Assembly: GCA_965249455.1 (NCBI GenBank)
Contig: OZ252236.1
Span: 2,728,001-2,792,000, forward strand
DNA from: Jiulongibacter sp024742395
GTDB lineage: Bacteria > Bacteroidota > Bacteroidia > Cytophagales > Spirosomataceae
Length of the DNA stretch: 64,000 nucleotides
Direction: 5' to 3'
Below the pieces are notes generated by a model. It did not search any database. It saw nothing but the letters and a program-made list of their open reading frames with translations, and had not been told where the DNA came from. How positions within the stretch are numbered: the first letter of the stretch is position 1; every line of letters starts with the position of its first letter. Both the position numbers and the translations under genes were made by a program. Shown here in pieces: positions 27,742-35,956 of the stretch.

Positions 27742-29410
27742 CAACTCAGAAATATCTTCAATTATTGAGCTATCAGGTAAACTGATGACGCTCCTGGATT
27801 TAGACGAAAACAGAGCCAAATCCTATGGTGGAATTGCCTTTAATTTAGATAGAACTGAAGAGGATTTGGCTAAAATGGATGATGCCGAACTTCTGAAAGT
27901 TAGAGGTATTGGCAAAAGTTTGTTAGTAACCATAAAAGAAATAATAGCCAATGGCACTTCCGCCGAATTAGACGACCTAATTGCCCAGACACCGGAAGGG
28001 GTGCTTGACATGTTTAAGGTAAAAGGGTTGGGAGTGAAGAAGATCAAACAGTTATGGCAAGAATTGGGAATAGACAACCTCAATGATCTGCAAATTGCCT
28101 GTGAATCTGGCAAAATTGCGGAAACGAAAGGTTTTGGTGAAAAAACGCAAATCAAAATCTTAGAATCGCTTCAATTTATCAAACAACATAGTGGTAAACT
28201 TAAGATGAATCAGGCTGAAGAAGTGTCTGAAGCTGTTTTAGGTTTTCTGAAAGGAATTTTCGAAAAAGTAGAATCGATAGGTGCACTGCCAAGAAAGCTC
28301 GAAACCATAGATAAAATTAGCTTTATCACAACGGCATCGTTCGCTGATAAGTCAAAGTTAGTTGCTCCACTACAAGAAGATATGACAATTTCATCTCCTT
28401 TTGTGTGGAGAGGTTATTTTGAGAATAATCAAATTCCAATAGAGATCAGGTTTGTAGAAAAGGAGAATTATACTCAATCTAAGCTTTTAGCCAATGCTTC
28501 TAGAGCTCATTTCAATTACAGCAATGAAGGGCAAACTTTCTTTCATTATGTGAAATCAAATATTTTTGAAGCTACTGAAGAATACTATGAAGGCTTTGGT
28601 TCAAAATTCATAGTACCTGAAATGAGAGAAGGTCTCACTGAGTTTGAATGGATAAGAAGTCATTCAAATGATGATTTGATTTCCTGGGATAGCCTCAAGG
28701 GAAGTTTGCACAATCATTCAAAGTACTCTGATGGTAAAAATACACTTGAGGAAATGGCAGAAGCCTGTCAGGCTCTTGGGATGGAATATTTTGGAATTGC
28801 GGATCATTCTCAGACAGCTACATATGCCAATGGTCTTCCGGCAGGAAGAGTCATGCAGCAGCAGCAAGAGATTGATGAATTGAATGCGAAAATGACTCCT
28901 TTTAGAATTCTCAAAGGTATTGAGTCTGATATTTTGGGTGATGGCGGTTTGGATTACGAAAATGATACGTTGGCTACTTTTGATTATGTAGTGGCTTCGG
29001 TTCATGCCAATTTAGACATGGATATTGATAAGGCCACCTCCAGACTCGTCACAGCTATTGAGAATCCTTACACAACTATTCTAGGGCACCCTACAGGTAG
29101 ATTATTATTGTCAAGAAAAGGTTATCCTATCGATTATAAAAAGGTGATTGATGCATGTGCAGCTAATCGGGTAATTATGGAAATAAACGCAAGTCCCTTC
29201 AGACTGGATTTGGATTGGCGATGGATTCCATACTGTTTAGAGAAGGGAGTTATGCTTTCTATAAATCCCGATGCACATAAAATAGAGGGATTTTTAGACA
29301 TGCACTATGGAGTAGCAGTGGCCAGGAAGGCCGGATTAACAAAAGACATGACTTTTAATGCCATGTCTTTAGAGAAAATTCAGGAGTATTTAAAAATGAA
29401 GAAAGTTTGA
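27734..29410 (+). CDS. PolX-derived protein: helix-hairpin-helix plus PHP domain, polymerase motif degenerate
   Basis: A 558-residue protein with bacterial PolX layout. Tandem HhH segments (LLKVRGIGKSLLVTI, MFKVKGLGVKKIKQL, ETKGFGEKTQIKIL) cover 1 to about 150. A remnant of the polymerase domain spans about 155-310. A PHP metallo-phosphoesterase domain runs from about 322 to the end. The PHP metal ligands are intact: H326-x-H328 (LHNHSKYSDG), ADHS, ILGHPTG and NPDAHK. In the palm, the expected G-D-I-D catalytic motif reads ETIDKISF, so nucleotidyl transfer is probably lost while 3'-5' exonuclease or phosphatase activity may remain. It overlaps nhaC by 8 nt and abuts the MoxR stop. Confidence 0.85.
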   Translation: MISNSEISSIIELSGKLMTLLDLDENRAKSYGGIAFNLDRTEEDLAKMDDAELLKVRGIGKSLLVTIKEIIANGTSAELDDLIAQTPEGVLDMFKVKGLGVKKIKQLWQELGIDNLNDLQIACESGKIAETKGFGEKTQIKILESLQFIKQHSGKLKMNQAEEVSEAVLGFLKGIFEKVESIGALPRKLETIDKISFITTASFADKSKLVAPLQEDMTISSPFVWRGYFENNQIPIEIRFVEKENYTQSKLLANASRAHFNYSNEGQTFFHYVKSNIFEATEEYYEGFGSKFIVPEMREGLTEFEWIRSHSNDDLISWDSLKGSLHNHSKYSDGKNTLEEMAEACQALGMEYFGIADHSQTATYANGLPAGRVMQQQQEIDELNAKMTPFRILKGIESDILGDGGLDYENDTLATFDYVVASVHANLDMDIDKATSRLVTAIENPYTTILGHPTGRLLLSRKGYPIDYKKVIDACAANRVIMEINASPFRLDLDWRWIPYCLEKGVMLSINPDAHKIEGFLDMHYGVAVARKAGLTKDMTFNAMSLEKIQEYLKMKKV

Positions 29411-30382
29411 TTAAAGCATTCTTCCAATTATTTGCTCAATACTCACACCTTCGGCTTCAGCTTTGAAGTTTCTTACAAGTCTATGTCTTAAAACAGCTAC
29501 GGCTACAGCTTTAATGTCTTCAATATCAGGAGAATATTTTCCATGAATTATGGCATTGCATTTTGCTGCAAGTACTAAGTTTTGAGAAGCTCTGGGTCCG
29601 GCTCCCCAATCTAAAAATTCATTGGCTTCAGCAGCGGCCCTTTCTGTATTTGGTCTGGTTTTATGAACCAAATTGACGGCATATTCAACCACATTGTCAG
29701 CAACTGGAACTCTTCTTACTAAGTGTTGAAAATAGATTATCTCTTCGCCATTGAGTATTTGGCTTACCTTTTTCTTTGTATCTGAGGTAGTGTTTTTTAC
29801 AATATTTATTTCCTGCTCAAAACTCGGGTAATCCAGATTTACCATAAACATAAAACGGTCTAACTGGGCTTCAGGTAGGGGATATGTACCTTCTTGCTCT
29901 ATAGGGTTCTGAGTAGCCAATACAAAGAAAGGTTTTTCAAGATTATGTTTTTCACCAGCTACAGTAACGGCATATTCCTGCATTGACTCTAAAAGAGCCG
30001 ATTGTGTTTTTGGTGGAGTTCTGTTAATTTCATCAGCTAAAATGATATTAGCAAAAACAGGCCCCTTAACAAAACGGAAGTTTCTTTCATTGTCAAGCGT
30101 TTCAGAGCCAACAATATCACTTGGCATTAAATCTGGAGTAAACTGAATTCTATTAAAATCCAGATCAAGGGCGTCGGCAATAGTCTGTATTAGCAAAGTT
30201 TTTGCGAGACCAGGAACTCCTACTAAAAGACAGTGCCCTTGACAAAATATGGCGGTAAGTAAGAGACGAACTGTCTCTTCCTGACCAATAATTACCTGCC
30301 CAATTTCTTTTGTTAGTTTTTCGTATGACTGTTTTAGTGCATCAGCTGCTTCTACATCTGTGCCAAATTGTGTTTTACTCAC
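29411..30382 (-). CDS. MoxR family AAA+ ATPase
   Basis: A 323-residue AAA_3 ATPase, a chaperone-like protein that usually works with VWA-domain partners. Walker A is GVPGLAKTLLIQT and Walker B is NIILADEINRTPPKTQSALLESM, followed by FFVLATQNPIEQEGTYPLPEAQLDRF. The C-terminal lid contains GAGPRASQNLVLAAK. GTG start at 30382. In most Bacteroidota moxR is followed by DUF58 and VWA genes. Here it is instead downstream of two periplasmic isomerase genes and its own 3' side ends at a convergent gene, so the usual BatA-type partners are not adjacent. Confidence 0.94.
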   Translation of the reverse strand: MSKTQFGTDVEAADALKQSYEKLTKEIGQVIIGQEETVRLLLTAIFCQGHCLLVGVPGLAKTLLIQTIADALDLDFNRIQFTPDLMPSDIVGSETLDNERNFRFVKGPVFANIILADEINRTPPKTQSALLESMQEYAVTVAGEKHNLEKPFFVLATQNPIEQEGTYPLPEAQLDRFMFMVNLDYPSFEQEINIVKNTTSDTKKKVSQILNGEEIIYFQHLVRRVPVADNVVEYAVNLVHKTRPNTERAAAEANEFLDWGAGPRASQNLVLAAKCNAIIHGKYSPDIEDIKAVAVAVLRHRLVRNFKAEAEGVSIEQIIGRML

Positions 30383-30393
30383 ATCTATTAGAT

Positions 30394-31713
30394 TTAATAT
30401 TCAAATAACCTGCAAACCTGATACTCAGGATCAATTTTTATGTAAACCTCTGCAATGGCTTCTTTAAACCATTTGTCAATTTCTTCATTCTTTTTGTTCA
30501 TCAAAGCGAATTCTTTGATTTTTTCGTAATCATCTTTCATGTTTATAACATGAGGAGAGTACTTATTCTTTAGATACAAAAGACGCATTCCTGTTTTTCC
30601 GTCAGGGCTCCTGTATGGAATAGGGCGTGTAATTGAACCTACTTTCATTGTATCTACAGCAAAATACAAATTTGGTTCCATTGTTTGATCTAAGGCCATT
30701 TTATTACTACCCGTGTTCGGATCAGTAATAATTCCACCCGTGTATTTAGTGTTTTCGTCTTCGCTATGAAGTCTTACTGCTTTTTCAAAAGTAAGTGTAT
30801 CTATCAATATAAGATTTCTTAAGCTATCTAAATCTTTTGTAGGCACAGTCATGTCGAGCCTGTTGTATTCTGGTCTGAGAAGGATATGTCTGGCATGATA
30901 TTCCTGTCCTCGAATCTCCAACAGTTGGATCAAGTGAAAACCAAAAGAGCTTTCCACAACTTCGCTCATTTCATTAGGTTTTAGTTTCATTGCAGCAGCT
31001 TCAAACTCTGGAACCATCTGCCCTCTTTTAGCCCAGCCCAGGTCGCCACCATAAGTTCTGGAACCCTGATCTTCAGAGTATTCTTTGGCTAAAGTCTCGA
31101 AACTTTCGCCTGTTTCCACTTTAAGTCTGAGTTCGTTTAAACGATTCACCAAATCGTCTTTCTGACTTCTGGTGAGTTTCGCTAATCGTACCAATTGACC
31201 TACCACTACTTCAGATGGAATGTCGGGTAAACTGTCTTTCGGAATTGCAGAGAAAAACTTTTTAACTTCTTGCGGTGTCACTGAAATGTTTTCCGTAATG
31301 GTCTGCTGCATTTGCTGTGCCGTTAATTGCTCGGATACCTGCTGCCGTACTTCAGATTTTAGCGTTTCAAGTGATTTGTTGAATTGTTCAACAATATTCT
31401 TTTCACTCCCATAAATACGTACCATTTCCCCCATTCTTGCATCCAGCTGATTCTCTACCATGTCGGGTTCAACCACAACTGAGTCTATTTCAGCCTTCGC
31501 AACAAGAAGTTTTTGAACTGCCAGAGACTCCAATGCCTGACATTTATTAATCGGCTGTTGTTGTTCTTTTGATCTTAACAGCAGCGTCTCTACTTCTGAT
31601 CTTAGAATGTAATAGTTGTCTACTTTAGCTATAATTCTATCCAGATTAGTCCCAACCATTTGAGCCTGACTAAGTACCGGAAGTAGTAATAACAATAATG
31701 CCTTTTTAAACAT
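30394..31713 (-). CDS. SurA-like periplasmic peptidyl-prolyl isomerase
   Basis: A 439-residue outer-membrane-protein chaperone. Signal peptide MFKKALLLLLLPVLSQAQ, an N-terminal SurA_N helical domain (about 20-175), then two parvulin domains. The first (about 178-275) has YSEDQGSRTYGGDLGWAKRGQMVPEFEAAA and SSFGFHLIQLLEIRG; the second (about 272-385) begins ARHILLRPEYN. The gene follows the parvulin/OmpA lipoprotein gene by 7 nt, so the two isomerases are cotranscribed. The likely role is escorting unfolded beta-barrel proteins across the periplasm. Confidence 0.9.
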   Translation of the reverse strand: MFKKALLLLLLPVLSQAQMVGTNLDRIIAKVDNYYILRSEVETLLLRSKEQQQPINKCQALESLAVQKLLVAKAEIDSVVVEPDMVENQLDARMGEMVRIYGSEKNIVEQFNKSLETLKSEVRQQVSEQLTAQQMQQTITENISVTPQEVKKFFSAIPKDSLPDIPSEVVVGQLVRLAKLTRSQKDDLVNRLNELRLKVETGESFETLAKEYSEDQGSRTYGGDLGWAKRGQMVPEFEAAAMKLKPNEMSEVVESSFGFHLIQLLEIRGQEYHARHILLRPEYNRLDMTVPTKDLDSLRNLILIDTLTFEKAVRLHSEDENTKYTGGIITDPNTGSNKMALDQTMEPNLYFAVDTMKVGSITRPIPYRSPDGKTGMRLLYLKNKYSPHVINMKDDYEKIKEFALMNKKNEEIDKWFKEAIAEVYIKIDPEYQVCRLFEY

Positions 31714-31720
31714 ATTAATT

Positions 31721-34054
31721 TTAATTTAACAAATTCTTCTTTTTGTGGTCTTCAAATAAAGCCTTGACCTTTTCAATTTCAATAGTAGCCGGATATTTAA
31801 CGGTCAGTTCAGCATTTAGTTGCTGCTCTAATGTTTTTTGGTAGTCTTTTATAACGGATCCGCGAGCCTCTTTGAGTGTTTTAGCTTTTGGTTCAAAAAT
31901 CTCTTCTATATCAATTCTGTATTTATAACCTTCAAAAGTTGTCTCATAACTTCCAACCTGCCATGAGGTTCCATCTATCAATTCGTTTTCGCCTTCATAA
32001 TAATTGCCATAGGCTACCTGAAAGGTGTTGTCTTTAGAGTTAAGAATCTTCTCTACGTCTCTTTTGTCTTTGCTGAAAAACTGGAAAGTGATACGTTGAT
32101 TCTGTGGCCAGTCGAAACGATCTACTAATTTGTTTACGTCATAATCATACTCTCTGATGCGTGTAATGTCTAAACCTTCCTTGGTTAAATACTCAACAAT
32201 AGCCTGAATTCTTTTTGAGCTTGTAATTACTTCTTCTCCAATATCTCTATGCCCGCCTATCTCTACTACATAGCCCGGGTTTTTCTCCATGATTAATAGT
32301 AATCCTGTTAGTTTTTGTTTTAACTCATTACTTAAATCAAATTTGTTTTTTTCAAAGTAGAAAGGGGTAATGCCTCTTTTTAGCCTAAATGGTTTTCCAT
32401 CCTCTATAATAGAATAGTATTCTTGAATCAAACTATCGGCAGAGGTTCTGATAATCATAGCTCTGGCTTTTCTAGGCCATTGATACTTTCCTATATTTCT
32501 TTCGTAGAATAATCGTTGACCTGTGGTGTCAGCAACAGATTTTTCGTATAAATTATCGTTCAAATAATTACTCACCACTAAACCTTCTTTGAAAGACTGT
32601 ATGGTAGAACTAAATGAGTTGTCCCAATTAGCCAGATTCTCTATAATTAAGGCATCGAGGTTTTGCTTTTTCCAATCGTTGTAAAACCACCTAAGATACA
32701 TTTCTGGCGAATAACCGGCTATATGCTTCTCAAATGTTTGGCGATCTTCAGCATAGTTTAGGAACTCTGAAACGGTGAAAGTTTTCTGTCCTGCTTTGAA
32801 AAGGACATTGCTCTTCAACATTGAACGATCAGCTTTCCAGTTTCTCTTTAATAGCCTTTCATCTGCCAAAGAAAACAGGTCTTCAAGGTTGTTTTTATTT
32901 TCCTCAATATTCAGTCTGCTTCTATACTTGTTCCTGGCTAGTTCGTTTAAGTATAAACCTCTGGAGTCCGTAGTTATTTTATTGACAATTTGATCTTCTA
33001 GAGTCTCGTAAGGTTCGAGAGGGAATTTCTTTTCCGATTTTATAATGTGCCAGCCTATACTTGATTTTATGGGCTCACTAATTTGGCCAGGTTTAAGGGA
33101 GAATGCGGCCTGTTCAAAACTCTTTTCTGCCCAGCTCCCAATTGAAAAAGGAGCGAGTAATCCTCCGGCATCCTTCGTTTTTAGATCATCACTATTGTTC
33201 TGGCAGATTTCAATAAAGTCTTTACCACTTTGTAATAATGCATAGAGAGAGTCGATTTTACTTTTTTGATAAAGGCTGAACTCATTGTTTGCCTCTTCAG
33301 GAATTGCCTTGAGTATATGTCTTACTTCTACCTTTCCCGAAAAAGGTCTGATGTCTGTTACCTTAAGGAGATGATATCCCGCCTCAGTTCTCACCGGATC
33401 AGAAACCTGTCCTTTATTTAATTGAAACGCTACATTTTCAAGAGGGTATAAGAGCTGCAATGCTGAGAACCAGCCCATATCGCCTCCATTTTCTTTTGTA
33501 TTTATGTCTGCAGAATGTGCAAGAGCCAGCGAGTCAAACGACGCCCCATTAGTAATTTGAGTTTTCAAATTAGTCAGAAGCTGATAGGCTGCTAAAGTAT
33601 CTTTGGGTGAAGAATATAGAGGTAAAGCAATCAATATGTGCGATGCTCTTATTTCTTTTTTAAGTCGGGAATAAGTTACTTCTGCCAGATTATTAATTAG
33701 AGAGCTATCTAAAACAAAAGATTTGGAGATTATTCTTTTATACGTTTCAAACTCTTCCTTTTGACTTGGGTTTATATCGTAGCCTTTTTCTATAGCATCG
33801 AAATAATATCTTTTTCGAGTAATTACTTCATTAAGAATGGTTTGGAAATCGACGCTGTCAGAAACCACATAATCTTCTAATACGGCTACTATATTGCTAG
33901 GGCCTAAAGACTTTTCTCCAAGCGTAACTACGGGTGCTTCTGCAATAAATTCCTGTTTTGGTTCAGAAATTGTATCAGAAACTACAGGTAGTTTACCTGG
34001 TTTGCAAGAGATGAAAAAACTTATATTTATTAAAAGAAAACAGACTTTCTTCAT
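31721..34054 (-). CDS. Lipoprotein with two parvulin domains and an embedded OmpA-like domain
   Basis: A 777-residue lipoprotein when started at the ATG at 34054 (MKKVCFLLINISFFISC, lipobox Cys17). The upstream in-frame codons have no signal-like features. Parvulin 1 covers about 136-235 (ASHILIALPLYSSP; GGDMGWFSALQLLYPLE). Parvulin 2 covers about 243-342 (VRHILKAIP; SSIGWHIIKSEKKF). Residues 563-660 read as an OmpA-type peptidoglycan-binding fold (FEKNKFDLS, VVEIGGHRDIGEE, NQRITFQF). The end resembles the tail of Bacteroidota multi-parvulin isomerases. Probably bound to a membrane and touching peptidoglycan while folding exported proteins. First gene of the surA-moxR run. Confidence 0.82.
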   Translation of the reverse strand: MKKVCFLLINISFFISCKPGKLPVVSDTISEPKQEFIAEAPVVTLGEKSLGPSNIVAVLEDYVVSDSVDFQTILNEVITRKRYYFDAIEKGYDINPSQKEEFETYKRIISKSFVLDSSLINNLAEVTYSRLKKEIRASHILIALPLYSSPKDTLAAYQLLTNLKTQITNGASFDSLALAHSADINTKENGGDMGWFSALQLLYPLENVAFQLNKGQVSDPVRTEAGYHLLKVTDIRPFSGKVEVRHILKAIPEEANNEFSLYQKSKIDSLYALLQSGKDFIEICQNNSDDLKTKDAGGLLAPFSIGSWAEKSFEQAAFSLKPGQISEPIKSSIGWHIIKSEKKFPLEPYETLEDQIVNKITTDSRGLYLNELARNKYRSRLNIEENKNNLEDLFSLADERLLKRNWKADRSMLKSNVLFKAGQKTFTVSEFLNYAEDRQTFEKHIAGYSPEMYLRWFYNDWKKQNLDALIIENLANWDNSFSSTIQSFKEGLVVSNYLNDNLYEKSVADTTGQRLFYERNIGKYQWPRKARAMIIRTSADSLIQEYYSIIEDGKPFRLKRGITPFYFEKNKFDLSNELKQKLTGLLLIMEKNPGYVVEIGGHRDIGEEVITSSKRIQAIVEYLTKEGLDITRIREYDYDVNKLVDRFDWPQNQRITFQFFSKDKRDVEKILNSKDNTFQVAYGNYYEGENELIDGTSWQVGSYETTFEGYKYRIDIEEIFEPKAKTLKEARGSVIKDYQKTLEQQLNAELTVKYPATIEIEKVKALFEDHKKKNLLN

Positions 34055-34147
34055 GAAAACACTAAAATCGGTTTGTTGACCTGACCCTTTAAAAATAGTT
34101 TGCAAAAGTCGGGATTTATAACGAGAAACCAGTGTGTTTAACAAATA

Positions 34148-35179
34148 TTATAATACAGGCTCTTGTTGAGATAAGCAATGAAAACTTCCAAGACCCCATA
34201 TGATTTCGGTAGAATCTATACCAATAACTTGCCTGTTAGGGAAACAACCAGAAATAATGGAAAGTGCTTCGTCGTCTTTTTTGCACCGGTAAGTAGGAAC
34301 AATTACCTTCTGGTTAGCAATATAAAAATTAGCGTATGAGGCGGGTAGTCTAATACCACTGTCTATGACCGGGTCTGGCATAGGAAGCTCAATAATGTTT
34401 AAAGCGGAGCCACCTATTTTCATTTGTTTTAGTAACTGAAGGTTTTCTTCTAAGGGATGATAGTTTTCATCCATCCGGTTAGTTTCGATACATGTTACAA
34501 CTGTATTCTCATTCACAAAGCGAGTCATGTCATCTACATGACCATCTGTGTCGTCGCCTACAATTCCCTCTTCTAACCATAAAATGGTTTCTACACCATA
34601 AAAGTCTCTGAGCTTACTTTCTAATTGTGCTTTCGAGAGAGAGGGATTTCTATTTTTATTTAGCAAGCAGGATTTGCTTGTCATGAGTATACCCGCTCCG
34701 TTTACTTCAATAGAACCACCTTCCATGATTGCGTTGGGCTCAAAAAGTTTATAGCCGAATTCTTCAGCCACTCTTTTTGGGATCTCATTGTCAGAATCAT
34801 ACGGAGGATACTTGCCTCCCCACGCGTTATATCCCCAGTTCACAATGGCCTTTTGATTTAATTCTTTATTAATAATAAAGGATGGACCATGATCTCGACA
34901 CCAGCTGTCGTTGGTTTTAAAGTTGTAGAGTTTAACATTATCTGAAGGAATGTTTCTTTTATCTAACTCCTCTTGGACTATTTTTTTTAGATTTTCATTA
35001 TCAATAGAGATACAGACAGTCTCCACTTTTTGAAGTTCATCAATAAACTGAAAATAGGCAGGATAGATTCTTTGAAAGCGGTCTTCCCAGGTTTCTAAAT
35101 TTTTTGGAAAGCTAAGCCAGGTAGCTTGGTGGTTTTCCCATTCAGCCGGGAACCTAAAGCCTAATTCACGAGGAGTCAT
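34148..35179 (-). CDS. aguA: Agmatine deiminase / peptidyl-arginine-deiminase-like enzyme
   Basis: Hydrolyses agmatine to N-carbamoylputrescine and ammonia in polyamine synthesis. The 343-residue protein has FPAEWENHQATWLSFP, NDSWCRDHGPSFI, MEGGSIEVNGAG and GDDTDGHVDDMTRF. The nucleophile Cys is near the end in WGLGSFHCLSQQ. ATG at 35179 (MTPRELGFRF) is preferred over a TTG at 35203, because that TTG lies inside a good promoter element. The family also contains porphyromonad peptidylarginine deiminase, but this one lacks a signal peptide and fits the agmatine branch. Confidence 0.9.
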   Translation of the reverse strand: MTPRELGFRFPAEWENHQATWLSFPKNLETWEDRFQRIYPAYFQFIDELQKVETVCISIDNENLKKIVQEELDKRNIPSDNVKLYNFKTNDSWCRDHGPSFIINKELNQKAIVNWGYNAWGGKYPPYDSDNEIPKRVAEEFGYKLFEPNAIMEGGSIEVNGAGILMTSKSCLLNKNRNPSLSKAQLESKLRDFYGVETILWLEEGIVGDDTDGHVDDMTRFVNENTVVTCIETNRMDENYHPLEENLQLLKQMKIGGSALNIIELPMPDPVIDSGIRLPASYANFYIANQKVIVPTYRCKKDDEALSIISGCFPNRQVIGIDSTEIIWGLGSFHCLSQQEPVL

Positions 35180-35200
35180 TCGTTTTTGATTTTTAAATAG

Positions 35201-35208
35201 CAAATTTA
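35201..35208 (-). promoter_or_regulatory. -7 promoter element for aguA
   Basis: On the minus strand this is TAAATTTG (TAnnTTTG). Transcription would start about 15 nt before the ATG at 35179, which argues against the upstream TTG start. Confidence 0.4.
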
Positions 35209-35222
35209 ATTTGGCATGGGCA

Positions 35223-35254
35223 TTTGGTAGTCACAAAATGATTTATTTATTTTG
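35223..35254 (+). promoter_or_regulatory. Promoter with no annotated downstream gene before a terminator
   Basis: TTTG at 35223-35226, 20-nt spacer, TTATTTTG at 35247-35254 (one mismatch to TAnnTTTG). Predicted start is about 35260. The next rightward coding gene is at 35420, on the far side of a strong terminator. Confidence 0.5.
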
Positions 35255-35260
35255 CAATGT

Positions 35261-35368
35261 TATGCAAGCATACTATTATTTGTTTGTGTAATTAAAATAG
35301 CATTTTAAGAGTGGTTGAATAAATGATTGGTTGAAAGGCGGAAGGTTTTATCTTCCGTCTTTTTTTTT
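35261..35368 (+). ncRNA. Candidate small RNA or attenuator leader upstream of the ECF sigma gene
   Basis: About 108 nt bounded by the promoter at 35223-35254 and the terminator at 35334-35368, with no gene between. A nine-codon frame MQAYYYLFV* starts at 35262, practically at the predicted transcription start. It could be a leader peptide or chance. The unit is either a free-standing small RNA or a leader whose terminator attenuates the sigma factor operon. I do not recognise a known RNA family. Confidence 0.35.
35334..35368 (+). terminator. Strong rho-independent terminator with no upstream coding gene
   Basis: Stem AAAGGCGGAAG (35334-35344) with CTTCCGTCTTT (35352-35362, one G-T pair), loop of 7, followed by an uninterrupted run of nine T at 35360-35368. 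The T-run is only on the + strand, and the preceding gene (aguA) is on the minus strand. Confidence 0.85.
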
Positions 35369-35419
35369 GATAAGATCAATAGCCCTTATATTGCTGCAAT
35401 TAAATAAAGATAATTTCTT

Positions 35420-35956
35420 TTGGAAGAGAGTCAGCTACTGGCATTATTAAAGGATAAAGATGAGAGAGGCTTTGATATTTTATATCAGAACTACTCTAAC
35501 GTTTTATATGGAGTTATCATTAGGATTTTAAAAGACGAAGATGAAGCAAAGGATATGCTTCAGGAAGTTTTTGTGCGTATATGGAATAGGATAGATAAAT
35601 ATGACAGGTCAAAAGGTAGACTCTACACCTGGATGATTAATCTCACCAGGAATTTTGTAATTGACCGTTTACGTTCTGCAGATTATAAAAACCATCAGAA
35701 GAATAATTTCGTAAGAGATGATAACGTCATCATAATAGATAGTAAGTATAACTCGTCTCAGAATATCGATGTGATAGGCTTACAAGGTATGGTGACCAAA
35801 TTAAATGAAGACCATAGGAAATTGATTCAGAAAATATATTTTGAAGGTTTTACTCAAGCCGATTTAGCAGAAGAATTGGGTATCCCGCTTGGTACCTTAA
35901 AAACCAGAATAAGAGCCGCGATTAAGTCATTAAGAAAACAATTTGTTGACCAATGA
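35420..35956 (+). CDS. ECF-subfamily RNA polymerase sigma factor
   Basis: A 178-residue sigma-70 family protein with only regions 2 and 4. Region 2 includes EDEAKDMLQEVFVRIWNRIDKYD and RLYTWMINLTRNFVIDRLR. Region 4 is a helix-turn-helix, LIQKIYFEGFTQADLAEELGIPLGTLKTRIRAA. The likely start is TTG at 35420 (MEESQLLALL). It directs RNA polymerase to an extracytoplasmic-stress-type regulon once released by the membrane protein encoded next. The stop and the next start overlap in ATGA, so the pair is translationally coupled. Confidence 0.93.
   Translation: MEESQLLALLKDKDERGFDILYQNYSNVLYGVIIRILKDEDEAKDMLQEVFVRIWNRIDKYDRSKGRLYTWMINLTRNFVIDRLRSADYKNHQKNNFVRDDNVIIIDSKYNSSQNIDVIGLQGMVTKLNEDHRKLIQKIYFEGFTQADLAEELGIPLGTLKTRIRAAIKSLRKQFVDQ

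Noticed and set aside
34055..34144. Thirty-residue N-terminal extension of the parvulin lipoprotein
   Set aside because: A good lipoprotein signal with lipobox Cys starts at the ATG at 34054; an N-terminal extension would destroy export.
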